From assembly GCA_035552275.1 (NCBI GenBank), contig DASZLR010000300.1, forward strand, positions 1-13,514: DNA of 13,514 nt. The letters are read 5' to 3'. Origin of the DNA: DASVLX01 sp035552275. GTDB lineage: Bacteria; Actinomycetota; Actinomycetes; Mycobacteriales; Pseudonocardiaceae. Shown here one piece after another: positions 1 to 7,825 of this stretch. Numbering within the stretch: the first letter of the stretch is position 1; each line of letters opens with the position of its first letter. The notes below the pieces were generated by a model, which was not told where the DNA came from, searched no databases, and was given only the letters and a program-made list of their open reading frames with translations. Both the position numbers and the translations under genes were made by a program.

Positions 1-1
1 G

Positions 2-100
2 CGGATCGGTTGGTGGCTTGAGCGGCTGGCTCCGGGGCTGAGCTATCGCTTGTACCGCATGGCATTGCGGCAGTTGCGCCGTCGCGCTCGCGCCGGCTGA
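2..100 (+). CDS. C-terminal fragment of a larger gene, possibly a short-chain dehydrogenase
   Basis: The reading frame is open from the window edge and ends at TGA 98-100. It gives 32 residues of the form IGWWLERLAPGLSYRLYRMALRQL followed by an Arg-rich end. An amphipathic helix with an 'LAPGL..RLYR' pattern and a basic tail is common at the C-terminus of actinobacterial short-chain dehydrogenases, which often sit beside TetR genes. No catalytic or cofactor motif lies inside the window, so the family is an inference. The frame has good GC3 and stops 6 bp before the convergent TetR gene ends, which supports a real gene end. Confidence 0.4.
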   Translation, partial: RIGWWLERLAPGLSYRLYRMALRQLRRRARAG

Positions 101-106
101 TCACGG

Positions 107-796
107 TCATTGGCTGAAAAAGCCGCTGTCCCACAGCCGGCGGACGTGCGCGATCGTCGGCGGACCGAGCGCGCGTAGCGCGTCCAGGTCGCGCTCGATC
201 AGCGGAATGGTCAGCTGCGCGCTGGTCGCCGACACGATGGTCTGGCAGGCGAACCGGCCCTGCTCGCTGGCGGCCCCGAGCAGGTCGGCGAGCAGGTCAA
301 CGAACACCCGCTGCCGCTGCGCCCGTCGGCGTATCGCGTCCGGGCCGGCGGCGTAGACCTCGACCAGAAACAGTCGGGCGTACGCGGGTTCCGCGGCCAG
401 GGCGTCAAGGTAGACGGTGAACACCCGCTCGAACACCGCGAGCGGATCATGGCCGGGCGCAACGGAATCCGGCCCAGCGGACCCGGCGAGCCGGCCGATG
501 AGCAGCTCGCTGGCCGCGTCGAAGGCGGCCATGAAACAGTCCAGTTTGGACGAAAACAGCCGGTAGAAGCTCTCCCTGGACACGCCGGCCCTGGTGAGCA
601 CATCCTCGACGGTGGTCGCGACGAATCCTTTGTCGCTGATCGCATCGGCCATCGCGAGCAGCAGCCGCTCGCGCTGCGCGCCCTCCACCTCGGCGCGGCT
701 GAGGCCGTGCCGGCCGCGGGGCAACCTGCGTTGGGGGGTCGAGGACACGCCGTCACGGTAGATCAGGGTTCGGGCTGCGGCATAATCGCGGGCCAT
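107..796 (-). CDS. TetR/AcrR-family transcriptional regulator
   Basis: This is a 229-aa one-component repressor-type protein. Residues about 40-90 form the TetR DNA-binding domain: a helix with RERLLLAMADAI, then GF.ATTVEDVLTRAGVSRESFYRLFSSK, with the canonical helix-turn-helix and the 'FY.LF..K' signature. The remaining ~135 residues are helical and variable, as expected for the ligand-binding and dimer domain; the inducer is unknown. The N-terminus has ~35 extra basic residues before the domain, so a downstream start such as GTG at 746-748 is possible. The ATG at 794-796 has a weak GGGA 8-9 nt upstream. The start overlaps the start of the divergent RDD gene, so that gene and itself are the most likely targets; the convergent upstream gene is a second candidate. 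Confidence 0.9.
   Translation of the reverse strand: MARDYAAARTLIYRDGVSSTPQRRLPRGRHGLSRAEVEGAQRERLLLAMADAISDKGFVATTVEDVLTRAGVSRESFYRLFSSKLDCFMAAFDAASELLIGRLAGSAGPDSVAPGHDPLAVFERVFTVYLDALAAEPAYARLFLVEVYAAGPDAIRRRAQRQRVFVDLLADLLGAASEQGRFACQTIVSATSAQLTIPLIERDLDALRALGPPTIAHVRRLWDSGFFSQ
781..786 (+). promoter_or_regulatory. Candidate -10 element (CATAAT) for the RDD gene
   Basis: CATAAT lies 8 nt before the ATG at 795 and matches the TAnnnT-type actinobacterial -10 in five of six TATAAT positions. Transcription would begin at about 793, so the mRNA would be leaderless or nearly so. This fits the absence of a Shine-Dalgarno before the RDD start. No convincing -35 is visible. The element lies inside the TetR reading frame. 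Confidence 0.4.
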
Positions 797-1337
797 GAGC
801 TATCCCACTTCGGGCGGGCAGCAGTATTCGTCGCAACAGCCGTCAGCGGCGGCGGTTCCGGCGGACGTGCGGCCGGGCATGGAACACGGCTCCGACAAGG
901 ACCCGCGTTATCCGTCACCGCGCCGGCTGCGCCGGGCCTTGGGCTTCACCATCGACTTCGTGCTGCACGCTGGCGTGCTGGTCGGCGCTGGCTATCTGTC
1001 GCAACGGACGCCCGCGCTGGCCAATCTGGCTGGGATCTGGGCGCTGGTCGCGTGGATGGCCGTGTCCTTCGTGCACCGCGTCCTCATCCAGTGGCCCAGC
1101 CAGACCACTCTCGGCAAGGCGATCTTCGGCCTGTGCCTGATCCGCAAAGACGACGGCGGTCGGCCTCGCTTTGGGCAGCTCGTCAAAGCCTGGTTCGCCG
1201 GGATCTGGGCCGGCATCTCGCTCATCGGGGCCATCGGCGGCTCCGGCGGTGGCGGCGATGGTGATATCGCCGATGTCTTCCTGCCAGCCGTCCGGCGCCG
1301 CGATGTCCGATCGCTGCGTTATCGGCGCGGAGTTTGA
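795..1337 (+). CDS. RDD-family integral membrane protein
   Basis: This 180-aa protein has a Pro/Ser/Gln-rich soluble N-terminus (1-45) and three predicted membrane segments at about 48-68, 75-97 and 130-148. RDD-family hallmarks are visible: R..RALGFTIDFVLH at the first segment (Arg and Asp in helix 1), TTLGKAIFGLCLIRKDDGG before the last helix, and a C-terminal FLPAVRRRDVRSLR tail. A Gly-rich linker (149-156) joins the last helix to the tail. The molecular role of most RDD proteins is unknown; some are linked to ion or Na+/H+ transport, which is not shown here. There is no Shine-Dalgarno; see the -10 at 781-786. Its stop (1335-1337) directly abuts the stop of the convergent gene with no spacer. 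Confidence 0.85.
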   Translation: MSYPTSGGQQYSSQQPSAAAVPADVRPGMEHGSDKDPRYPSPRRLRRALGFTIDFVLHAGVLVGAGYLSQRTPALANLAGIWALVAWMAVSFVHRVLIQWPSQTTLGKAIFGLCLIRKDDGGRPRFGQLVKAWFAGIWAGISLIGAIGGSGGGGDGDIADVFLPAVRRRDVRSLRYRRGV

Positions 1338-1937
1338 TCAGCTCGAAGGTGGCTTCGGTGGCTTGTCCGGATGGTCAACGATCCACGGGCCGCGAGTGTA
1401 GGGCGCGGCCCACCGCTTCTGGGTCTCCTCGGGCGTCAGTTTCGCGGTCGCACCAGGGGTGGCCTGCGGCAGCGGCGGGTTGTGGCCAGGCCGCATGGCC
1501 AAGGCCTGCTCCTTGACCGCCTTCTGCTCAATGAACGGCGACCGGACGAAGCGCAGGTCCTGCACGCCGTCACCGGCCGGCGAGTAAACGCCGGCCACGG
1601 TCGGTTCGCCGGCGAACCACAGTTTCCCGGAGAATTTTGCCAGCTTGAAAAGCGACAGGCCCTCGGCGGTCAGTTCGCCGATCTCCTGCCCCGAAGTGGT
1701 ATCGACCAGAACGAACGACTCGAATACCTGACCCCATTTGTAACCGGTGTTGAGCAGCGTGTCCACCCGCTGCCAACGACCGTACTTATAGCCGTATTCA
1801 CGCCAGGGATAGTGGGCCAGAATGTTCTGTATCCGCAGGGCGTCTTCACGACCCATGCGACGTCCAACACGCTGGGCGACCGCTTGCTGCAACCGAGGGT
1901 CGGTCAACGCGGCGCCTGGGGCGATCGGGAAATCCAT
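1338..1937 (-). CDS. Uncharacterised 199-aa protein, last gene of the T7SS substrate operon
   Basis: I do not recognise a named domain. The protein is soluble with no signal peptide or membrane helix. Residues 1-40 are helical and basic (VAQRVGRRMGREDALRIQNIL). An aromatic motif block follows (YPWREYGYKYGRW, then NTGYKWGQVFESF). A beta-rich middle ends at about 135, and the tail is Pro/Lys-rich and probably disordered (about 150-199, ending PPKPPSS). The ATG at 1935-1937 is 7 bp after the 243-aa gene's stop, with GGGTGA as the ribosome-binding site. It is therefore co-transcribed with the T7SS substrate genes and may be a dedicated partner, chaperone or immunity factor; that role is inferred from position only. 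Confidence 0.8.
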   Translation of the reverse strand: MDFPIAPGAALTDPRLQQAVAQRVGRRMGREDALRIQNILAHYPWREYGYKYGRWQRVDTLLNTGYKWGQVFESFVLVDTTSGQEIGELTAEGLSLFKLAKFSGKLWFAGEPTVAGVYSPAGDGVQDLRFVRSPFIEQKAVKEQALAMRPGHNPPLPQATPGATAKLTPEETQKRWAAPYTRGPWIVDHPDKPPKPPSS

Positions 1938-1944
1938 CAGGCAA

Positions 1945-2676
1945 TCACCCCTTCAGCGCGTCGGTGATGGACGTGAACCGCGTCGGTCCGCCGCCGTCTC
2001 CCGAATCCTGGTCCGAAGACGACGGCGTCGGCGGTGGGGTGAACGAGACCGAGGCAGCCATCAGGACCACCATCGCGCGGAATTCCGGGCCGTGCGGGAC
2101 AAACGGCGTCGAGAATTCGATCGACACGAGCTTTGATCCGTCGTCAGACGGAACCAGGGCCTCAAGCTGGTAAACCTTGCTCGTGGACCCCTCCGGAGCC
2201 TCGGGCATCCCGGGAAGTTCCGGCGTGGGCAGTTCCAGATCGCTTTCAAAGAACAGCATCGGCCGACCCTGGACATCCACCAGATCGGCCTGGCCACGAT
2301 CCCCGGCCTCCGATTTGGTCAGCGCCAGATCCTTGAGCAGAATTCGCGGATTGACCTTCTCCGGGAATTCCTGCAACGCGACCACCAGCGACGAAGTGAT
2401 CGCCGAGCCGTCGACCGCCGACAAGTGGTGCCCCACTCCGCAGTACAGCCCGTTACGAGCCGCGAGCGCGCTGAGATATGACGTCAGCACACCGATCAGA
2501 GCCGAGACCGCCGGGCGCTGTTCCTCGGACGCCTGCTCCCCGACGACCTCCGTGGCGACCGCCATGTTCTCGTGGATATCGTCAACCGGCAGCGGCACGT
2601 ACCCGGTGGGAATCTCGACCCAGATCGCGGTCAATTCATCCGTTGATCCGCTCAGCGCGGACATGATATTGGTCAT
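1945..2676 (-). CDS. Uncharacterised 243-aa acidic protein coupled to the T7SS-secreted protein
   Basis: No named domain is recognised with confidence. The protein is soluble, rich in Asp/Glu and alpha/beta in character. It has a conserved-looking block AVSALIGVLTSYLSALAARN followed by YCGVGHHLS, a middle LLKDLALTKSEAG, and a late block VSIEFSTPFVPHGPEFRAMV with VLMAASVSF. The last ~30 residues are Pro/Ser/Gly-rich and likely disordered. Its ATG (2674-2676) overlaps the stop of the 417-aa gene in an ATGA arrangement, so translation is probably coupled. Coupling directly behind a secreted T7SS-type protein suggests a chaperone or immunity partner, but nothing in the sequence proves either. Confidence 0.82.
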   Translation of the reverse strand: MTNIMSALSGSTDELTAIWVEIPTGYVPLPVDDIHENMAVATEVVGEQASEEQRPAVSALIGVLTSYLSALAARNGLYCGVGHHLSAVDGSAITSSLVVALQEFPEKVNPRILLKDLALTKSEAGDRGQADLVDVQGRPMLFFESDLELPTPELPGMPEAPEGSTSKVYQLEALVPSDDGSKLVSIEFSTPFVPHGPEFRAMVVLMAASVSFTPPPTPSSSDQDSGDGGGPTRFTSITDALKG

Positions 2677-3926
2677 GCGAACGCCTTCTTGGCATCGTTG
2701 TAGAGGTCGTGCCCGGCGCCCGCCGCTTTCTGCGTGAGGTTGATGGCGCCTTGAACGTCGTCACCGGCGTGCGTCAGCACGGAGTTGGCCACACTTGGCA
2801 GCTTGACCGTGTTCACCACCGTCTCGACGCCCGGAATCCTGGAGATGAGCTTCGCGCCGAGGCCCGGCTTGCCGGCCAGCGTCGAGGCGATGTCGCTGAT
2901 CTTCGAGATGCCGCCGGCGCCTTCCGCGACGACGTCGGCGCCCTTGATCGCCTTCGCGGCCACACCGACGCCGGGCACGACGCTGAGCAGGTCGCTCACG
3001 CCGCTCATCGCCGCTCCCAACGACTGCTTGTTGAAGTGGCCGGTCAGCAGTTGGCCGATGCCGGCGCGGAACTGCGGATTGGCCGCGTCGCAGGCGAGCG
3101 CGCCCGCGCCGGCCGCGACCGAGACGCCGAGCGCGATCGCGTCGATGGGCGGCGGGGTCACCAGCGCGACGAGACCACCGATAGCGGAAATGGTGGACAG
3201 TACCGAGTGGATGTCGTTGAGGTGGTTCTTCACCCAGTTGCCGACCGCGCTGAACGCGTTGCCGATGCTGCTGAACATGCTGCTGAGGAAACCCGGCTTG
3301 TGCGGGGCGAGCTTCTGGGTCGCGGCCTTGAGCGCGTTGGCCGCCTTGGTGGCGACGTCATCGTGCTGGCTCTGCAAGTCCTTGGCCTGCTTGATGATCG
3401 AGTCGAGGGCGTTGTTCGCGTCGGTCACCTTGCCGGTCGCGGCGCTGACCGCCGATTCGGCCGCGTTGATCGCGTTCTGCGCCTGCTGCAACGACGCCTG
3501 GTCGTTGAAGTGCTGCCCGACCAGCCCGAGGTTCGGATTCGACTTCGCCTGCTCGTATTCGGCCTGCGCCTGGTGAGCCTGCTGTTTGGCCTGGCCGGCC
3601 TCCTGATCGAGCCGGGTCGCGACGTCCTTGAAGTTGGACAGGTCGGTGTGCCAGCCGGACAGCACGTTCACCGCCGTCTCCAACGAGGTCTGCGCGTGCG
3701 ACATGTCGGTGACGAGCTTGTCGTTGAGGTGCGACCGGAACGCGTCCCCGGCGGCGCCCTGCCAGATCGAGTCGCCGGCGTTGCTCAGCCGCTTCACCAG
3801 GCCGTTGGCCTCGGTCAGCGAGCTGACCGCGCTGGCGATCTTGCTGCCCATCCCAGCCACGTCCTCCGGCACGCCGGGAACCGGGTTGAAGCCGAGATTC
3901 GGGTAGGTCGTCGTGTCGTCGGCCAT
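2673..3926 (-). CDS. Putative type VII secreted protein with N-terminal WxG hairpin domain
   Basis: This 417-aa protein opens with the layout of the putative T7SS-secreted protein signal domain: LGFNPVPGVPEDV (11-23), a helix, SIWQGAAGDAFRSHL with the turn W55-Q-G57, and a second helix (about 75-100). Residues about 100-205 are an Ala/Gln-rich coiled coil. A hydrophobic stretch follows (about 240-275, ISAIGGLVALVTPPP then IALGVSVAAGAGAL). The C-terminal ~140 residues contain Gly/Val-rich helices (LLSVVPGVGVAAKAIKGAD). No toxin catalytic motif is visible and no signal peptide is present, as expected for ESX export. It lies 2 bp after the small EspC-like gene, which would be its secretion partner. 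It could be a membrane-acting effector or a structural substrate. Confidence 0.85.
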   Translation of the reverse strand: MADDTTTYPNLGFNPVPGVPEDVAGMGSKIASAVSSLTEANGLVKRLSNAGDSIWQGAAGDAFRSHLNDKLVTDMSHAQTSLETAVNVLSGWHTDLSNFKDVATRLDQEAGQAKQQAHQAQAEYEQAKSNPNLGLVGQHFNDQASLQQAQNAINAAESAVSAATGKVTDANNALDSIIKQAKDLQSQHDDVATKAANALKAATQKLAPHKPGFLSSMFSSIGNAFSAVGNWVKNHLNDIHSVLSTISAIGGLVALVTPPPIDAIALGVSVAAGAGALACDAANPQFRAGIGQLLTGHFNKQSLGAAMSGVSDLLSVVPGVGVAAKAIKGADVVAEGAGGISKISDIASTLAGKPGLGAKLISRIPGVETVVNTVKLPSVANSVLTHAGDDVQGAINLTQKAAGAGHDLYNDAKKAFA

Positions 3927-3928
3927 GG

Positions 3929-4246
3929 CTACTTACCGCCGCCCAGCGCGTTGTCCATCTTGCCCAGCGCGTCCGTCAGGGTCTGCTCCATCTGGTGGTA
4001 GTTGGAGAACGCCCCGTTCACGCCGTCCGCGGTCTCCCCGGTCATGGAATGAATTTGGGTCATTCCGTAATGCCAGGTGTCCTGGAAGTCGTTCGCGGCC
4101 CCGTTGAGCGCGTCGGTGCCGATCTGGGTGCTGTCGCCGGCCGACTTCATCGCGTCCAGCGCGTCGGTCATGTGCTGATCCGACTGGTGCAACGAGTCCA
4201 CGAACTGCTTGAGCGCGTCAAGATCGACCTGGAAGAATCCCGCCAC
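3929..4246 (-). CDS. Small WXG100/EspC-like type VII secretion protein
   Basis: This 105-aa protein has the size and helix-turn-helix hairpin of ESX substrates. Helix 1 spans about 7-37 (VDLDALKQFVDSLHQSDQHM), helix 2 about 46-100. A W-x-x-G turn-like element (W58-HY-G61) replaces the strict W-x-G. A YxxxE motif (Y83 to E87) resembles the ESX C-terminal export motif YxxxD/E. The EspC-like family (VDP/VDL-type start) fits better than classical ESAT-6. The start is GTG at 4244-4246, preceded by a strong GGGAGGGG (complement of 4249-4256). It is the first gene of the operon, 2 bp before the 417-aa secreted protein, with which it probably pairs for export. No ESX core gene is nearby. Confidence 0.82.
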   Translation of the reverse strand: MAGFFQVDLDALKQFVDSLHQSDQHMTDALDAMKSAGDSTQIGTDALNGAANDFQDTWHYGMTQIHSMTGETADGVNGAFSNYHQMEQTLTDALGKMDNALGGGK

Positions 4247-4281
4247 AACCCCTCCCTCACCGTGTGCCGTCCAGTCTGCTG

Positions 4282-4287
4282 ATGTTA
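4282..4287 (-). promoter_or_regulatory. Candidate -10 (TAACAT) for the T7SS substrate operon
   Basis: On the minus strand TAACAT (TAnnnT type) lies 35 nt upstream of the GTG at 4246, in the 80-bp gap after the GGDEF-EAL gene. No good -35 is seen at 16-18 bp, so read-through from the upstream gene is equally possible. Confidence 0.22.
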
Positions 4288-4326
4288 GCTACGACGTCGG
4301 TGCATCGGCGTTGGTTCCCACGGAAA

Positions 4327-7300
4327 TCAACCCGGGTTCGGCACGGTGAGCGCGCCGAAGTCGAGCAGGGTGCGAAATTCTTTCGCCGGCACCGCGGGCG
4401 AGAACAGCCAACCCTGGTAGGCGTCCACGCCCATGCCGCGCAGCACGTGGAACTGGGTCGCCGTCTCCACACCTTCCGCGACACAGCTACGGCCCATCGC
4501 CCGCGCCATGTCGACCACCGCGCTGGCCACCGCGAAATCGGACGAGTCGCTGCTGACGCCGGCCACGAAACTGCGGTCCACCTTGATGATCTGCGCCGGC
4601 AGGTCCTTGAGCCGGGACAGCGACGAGTAGCCGGTGCCGAAATCGTCCACCGCGAACCGCACGCCGCGATCGACCAGTTCGCGCATCGCCGACCGGCTGC
4701 GCGAGGGCAGATCGACCAGGCTGGTCTCGACCAGTTCCAGCACCACCCGATCCCACGCGATCCCGGTCTCGGCGACGGTGTTCGCCACGACGTCAACGAA
4801 ATCCGCGTCGCCGGGAACCAGGCCGGACAGGTTGACCGCGACGCCGACCGGATGTCCGTCGGCGGTCGGCCAGGTGGTGGCCTCGCGCAACGCGGTCCGC
4901 AGCACCCACCGGTCCAGTTCGCGCAGCAGGTCGCCCTGTTCGGCGATCGGCAGGAACACATTGGGCGCGAGCAGCCCCCGATCCGGATGCGGCCAGCGGA
5001 CCAGCGCCTCGGCGGTCTGCACCACACCGTCCGCGCCGACCACCGGCTGGTAGTACAGGGCCAGGCCGTCGCTGGTCAGCGCGTCCCGCAACTCGCCTTC
5101 CAGCCGCATCTGCCGGTCGGCCGAGGCGATCAGCGCCGGGCTGGCCACCGACACCCGACCGGGCCCGCGATCCTTCGCCTCGAACATCGCGGCATCGGCG
5201 AACCGGAGCAGATCGGCGCCGGTGACCGGACTGCCGTTGGGCACGGTCGCCCCGATCGACGCCGACACCCGAACGAGTTGGCCGTGCACCGGAACGGCGG
5301 TGCGCAGCAGCGTCGACACCCGGCCGGTGAGCGTCGACACGCCGCCGACCGCGTCCACATCGGCGCAGATCACCACATATTCGTCGCCGGAGAGCCGGGC
5401 CACCGTGCAGCCTTCCGGCAGGCCGTCTTCCAGGCGCCGGGCCAGCGCCACCAGCAGCTCGTCGCCGGCGTCGTGGCCGAGCGAGTCGTTCACCCGTTTG
5501 AAGTTGTCGATATCGCAGAACAGCACCGCGACCTTGGCCGCGTCCGGACCGGCCAGCAGTTCGCCGAGCAGGGATTTGACCGCCGCCCGGTTTGGCAGGC
5601 CGGTCAGCTCATCGTGGGTGGCCTGATGCCGCAGCACCTCGGCGGCCCGCCGGCGCTCGCTGATGTCCTGCACCGCGACCAGAAAGAACCGCCGGCCATC
5701 GTCCTGAACGGACAGTCGGATGCGCAGCTCGCAGTACAGCGGCTCGCCGTCGGCGCGGACCAGAATCCGTTGCGGCACATGATGGTTGGTCTCCGCACTG
5801 ACCGCGAAGTCCACCTTGTTGCGCTCATGGGAGCCCTGGTCATCCGGATGGATGAACGTGGCGACCTCGCGGCCGCGAACGCTCTCGATGCCCACGCCCA
5901 TCAGGTCGCACAGCACGTCGTTGGCGTCCAGCAGCCGGTAGTCGGAGTCCAGCAGGGCGATGCCGATCGGGGCCAGCGCCACCAGGTCGGCGAACCGCTG
6001 GCTGGACCGGAGCATCCGCTTCTCGGCCATCCGCTGCTCGGTGATGTCCTGCGCGACGCCGACGACCATCGTCGCGCCATCGGCCGAACCGGGCGTCGCC
6101 GCGCCGTAGCAGCGGAAGATGCGGATGTCGCCGTCGGCACGGATCAGCCGCAGTTCCCACTCGATCGGCTGATGGTCGGTGGCCAGCTTGCGCAGGGCCT
6201 CGTCCACCCAGCTGAGATCGTCGGGATGCACCAGCCTGAGGAACCGCTGGTAGGTGATCGGCTCGTCCTCGGTGATACCCACCAGCTCGTAGATCATCGG
6301 CGACCAGACGATCTCGTCGGTGCGCGGATCCCACTGCCAGACACCCATTCGGGCGACCCGCTGGGCCTCAGCGAACCGCTCGTTGTCCTCGCGCACCCGC
6401 TGTTCGAGCTGCCGCCGCTCGGTGATGTCCTGGATGGTGCCCTCGATGGCCACGATCTCGCCGGCCGGGTCGTACTTCGGCATCGCCCGGCCCACGTAGA
6501 TCCGGCCGCCGACGTGCCCGCGCACCTCCATCTCGACCGGATCCTCGAGCGTGGCGGTGGCGAGCATCTGCTGCAACTCCTCGACCTGCGGGCGCTTCGC
6601 CGGGTCGAGGTTGGCGAGCACATCGTTGCCGGGGTCGACCCCGACCTCGTCGTACATCTCGCACAGCACTTCGCTGCGGGTGACCTGCTGGGTGGCCAGG
6701 TCGAGGCTGAAGCTGCCCATCTGGGCGATCCGCTGGGCGTCCAGCAGCGCCGCCCGCTCGGCGGACAGCGCGTCCCGGTCCAGCCGGCGCTGGGTCACGT
6801 CCAGCACATAGCCGGACACGACATGATCCCGCCGATCCGGGTGATCACCACCGTCGCCGGCCGGTCGGGACGCGGCGACCGCGTGCAGCCAGCGCGCCGT
6901 GCCGTCCCCGCCGAGGATCCGGCATTCCAGGTCGATCGGCGCGCCCAGCGACCAGTACTTCTCCCAGCCGCGGATGGCCAGTTGCACGTCGTCGGGGTGA
7001 ACCCGGTCCAGCATCGCCGGCACGTCGATCTGCTCGGCGTCCGGCCCGACGCCGAGCAGTCGGCGCAGACTCGGCGAGAGCGTTATGACGTTGGTCACAT
7101 AGTCGAATTCCCACCAACCCATCTGGGCGAAGGCGGCGGCTTCGTCCAGCCGGCGGCGCTCGACGCGCAGCGCCTCGCTGGTGGTGACCAGGTCGGAGAT
7201 GTCGGTCAGCAGCACCGCGTCCAGGCCGGTGCCGGGCACCCGCCAGCGGACCGCCCGCACCACCACCGGCTCGTCCTCGGCGGCGACCCGGCCCTGGCAC

Positions 7301-7599
7301 AGCCGCAGCTCGCCGTCGGGCCCGGCCTCGACAAGCAGTGAGTCCAGCCGGCGACCGATCAGCTCGTCCGGATCGGCCAGGCCGGCCAGTTCGCCGGCCG
7401 CCGGATTGGCCCGCACGACGATGCCGGCCCGGTCCACCAGCAGCGAGGGCGCGTCCGGCAGTGCTCTGGCGGCGGCCGTGACCGCACTGGACCCGGCTGC
7501 CTCGGCGGGTGATCCGGCCGGCGAACGATCGCGGGCCGCGGCCGAACAGCCGGCATCGACGTCGGCCTTCAGCCGGCTAGCCGGTTCGATCTGGGTCAC
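4327..7599 (-). CDS. Multi-PAS GGDEF-EAL cyclic-di-GMP signalling protein
   Basis: This 1090-aa protein starts at GTG 7597-7599, chosen because GGGAGGG lies about 8 nt upstream; an ATG 30 codons earlier lacks support. Five PAS-type modules sit at about 45-135, 153-268, 280-390, 403-518 and 525-645. Several end in the 'DITERR' PAC-like signature. The GGDEF domain (about 655-825) keeps FCDIDNFKRVNDSLGHDAGDE, but its signature is SGDEY (737-741) rather than GGDEF, and the upstream inhibitory RxxD site is absent (LPEG). The EAL domain (about 838-1075) is intact: EALVRW (E864), VNLS, ELVET, DDFGTGYSS (985-993), IKVDRSF, AEGVET and YQGWLFS. It is therefore predicted to be a c-di-GMP phosphodiesterase, with GGDEF as a weak cyclase or GTP sensor. 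There is no membrane segment, so sensing is cytoplasmic. Confidence 0.93.
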   Translation of the reverse strand: MTQIEPASRLKADVDAGCSAAARDRSPAGSPAEAAGSSAVTAAARALPDAPSLLVDRAGIVVRANPAAGELAGLADPDELIGRRLDSLLVEAGPDGELRLCQGRVAAEDEPVVVRAVRWRVPGTGLDAVLLTDISDLVTTSEALRVERRRLDEAAAFAQMGWWEFDYVTNVITLSPSLRRLLGVGPDAEQIDVPAMLDRVHPDDVQLAIRGWEKYWSLGAPIDLECRILGGDGTARWLHAVAASRPAGDGGDHPDRRDHVVSGYVLDVTQRRLDRDALSAERAALLDAQRIAQMGSFSLDLATQQVTRSEVLCEMYDEVGVDPGNDVLANLDPAKRPQVEELQQMLATATLEDPVEMEVRGHVGGRIYVGRAMPKYDPAGEIVAIEGTIQDITERRQLEQRVREDNERFAEAQRVARMGVWQWDPRTDEIVWSPMIYELVGITEDEPITYQRFLRLVHPDDLSWVDEALRKLATDHQPIEWELRLIRADGDIRIFRCYGAATPGSADGATMVVGVAQDITEQRMAEKRMLRSSQRFADLVALAPIGIALLDSDYRLLDANDVLCDLMGVGIESVRGREVATFIHPDDQGSHERNKVDFAVSAETNHHVPQRILVRADGEPLYCELRIRLSVQDDGRRFFLVAVQDISERRRAAEVLRHQATHDELTGLPNRAAVKSLLGELLAGPDAAKVAVLFCDIDNFKRVNDSLGHDAGDELLVALARRLEDGLPEGCTVARLSGDEYVVICADVDAVGGVSTLTGRVSTLLRTAVPVHGQLVRVSASIGATVPNGSPVTGADLLRFADAAMFEAKDRGPGRVSVASPALIASADRQMRLEGELRDALTSDGLALYYQPVVGADGVVQTAEALVRWPHPDRGLLAPNVFLPIAEQGDLLRELDRWVLRTALREATTWPTADGHPVGVAVNLSGLVPGDADFVDVVANTVAETGIAWDRVVLELVETSLVDLPSRSRSAMRELVDRGVRFAVDDFGTGYSSLSRLKDLPAQIIKVDRSFVAGVSSDSSDFAVASAVVDMARAMGRSCVAEGVETATQFHVLRGMGVDAYQGWLFSPAVPAKEFRTLLDFGALTVPNPG

Positions 7600-7778
7600 C
7601 GTGTCGCCCTCCCGCCACGTGGACCGACGCGACGGCCAACCGACTGGCCCGGCACAACCCGCCGTCGAAAGTCCCCGACGGACGCCCACGCACTGGCCCG
7701 CCGCTCAAGCCCGTCCGTGGATCCCGGGTGCGTGCGGGAGGTCCAAGGACAGGCTCTAAGTCATTCCCCGTGAGCACG

Positions 7779-7807
7779 ACCGTAGCGCCCCACCACCGTG
7801 AACCCAA
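7779..7807 (-). promoter_or_regulatory. Candidate promoter for the PAS-GGDEF-EAL gene
   Basis: On the minus strand TTGGGT (complement of 7802-7807) is followed after exactly 17 bp by TACGGT (complement of 7779-7784). Both resemble sigma-70-type -35 and TAnnnT -10 elements. Transcription would start near 7772 and leave a leader of about 170 nt before the GTG at 7599. The rest of the 226-bp gap 7600-7825 shows no other clear element, and no convincing terminator for the malic enzyme gene. Confidence 0.3.
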
Positions 7808-7825
7808 TAGGGCCACCCTTCGAAG

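Noticed and set aside
2709..4001. 430-codon plus-strand open frame opposite the T7SS protein
   Set aside because: Low-complexity Arg/Val/Leu/Gly/Asp composition typical of a shadow frame, with no supported start, whereas the minus strand carries the WxG-type substrate operon.
4264..7341. Very long plus-strand open frame (about 1025 codons) opposite the GGDEF-EAL gene
   Set aside because: Its translation is His/Arg/Gly/Val-rich without any motif, as expected for an antisense shadow of a high-GC3 gene; the minus strand shows clear PAS, GGDEF and EAL motifs.
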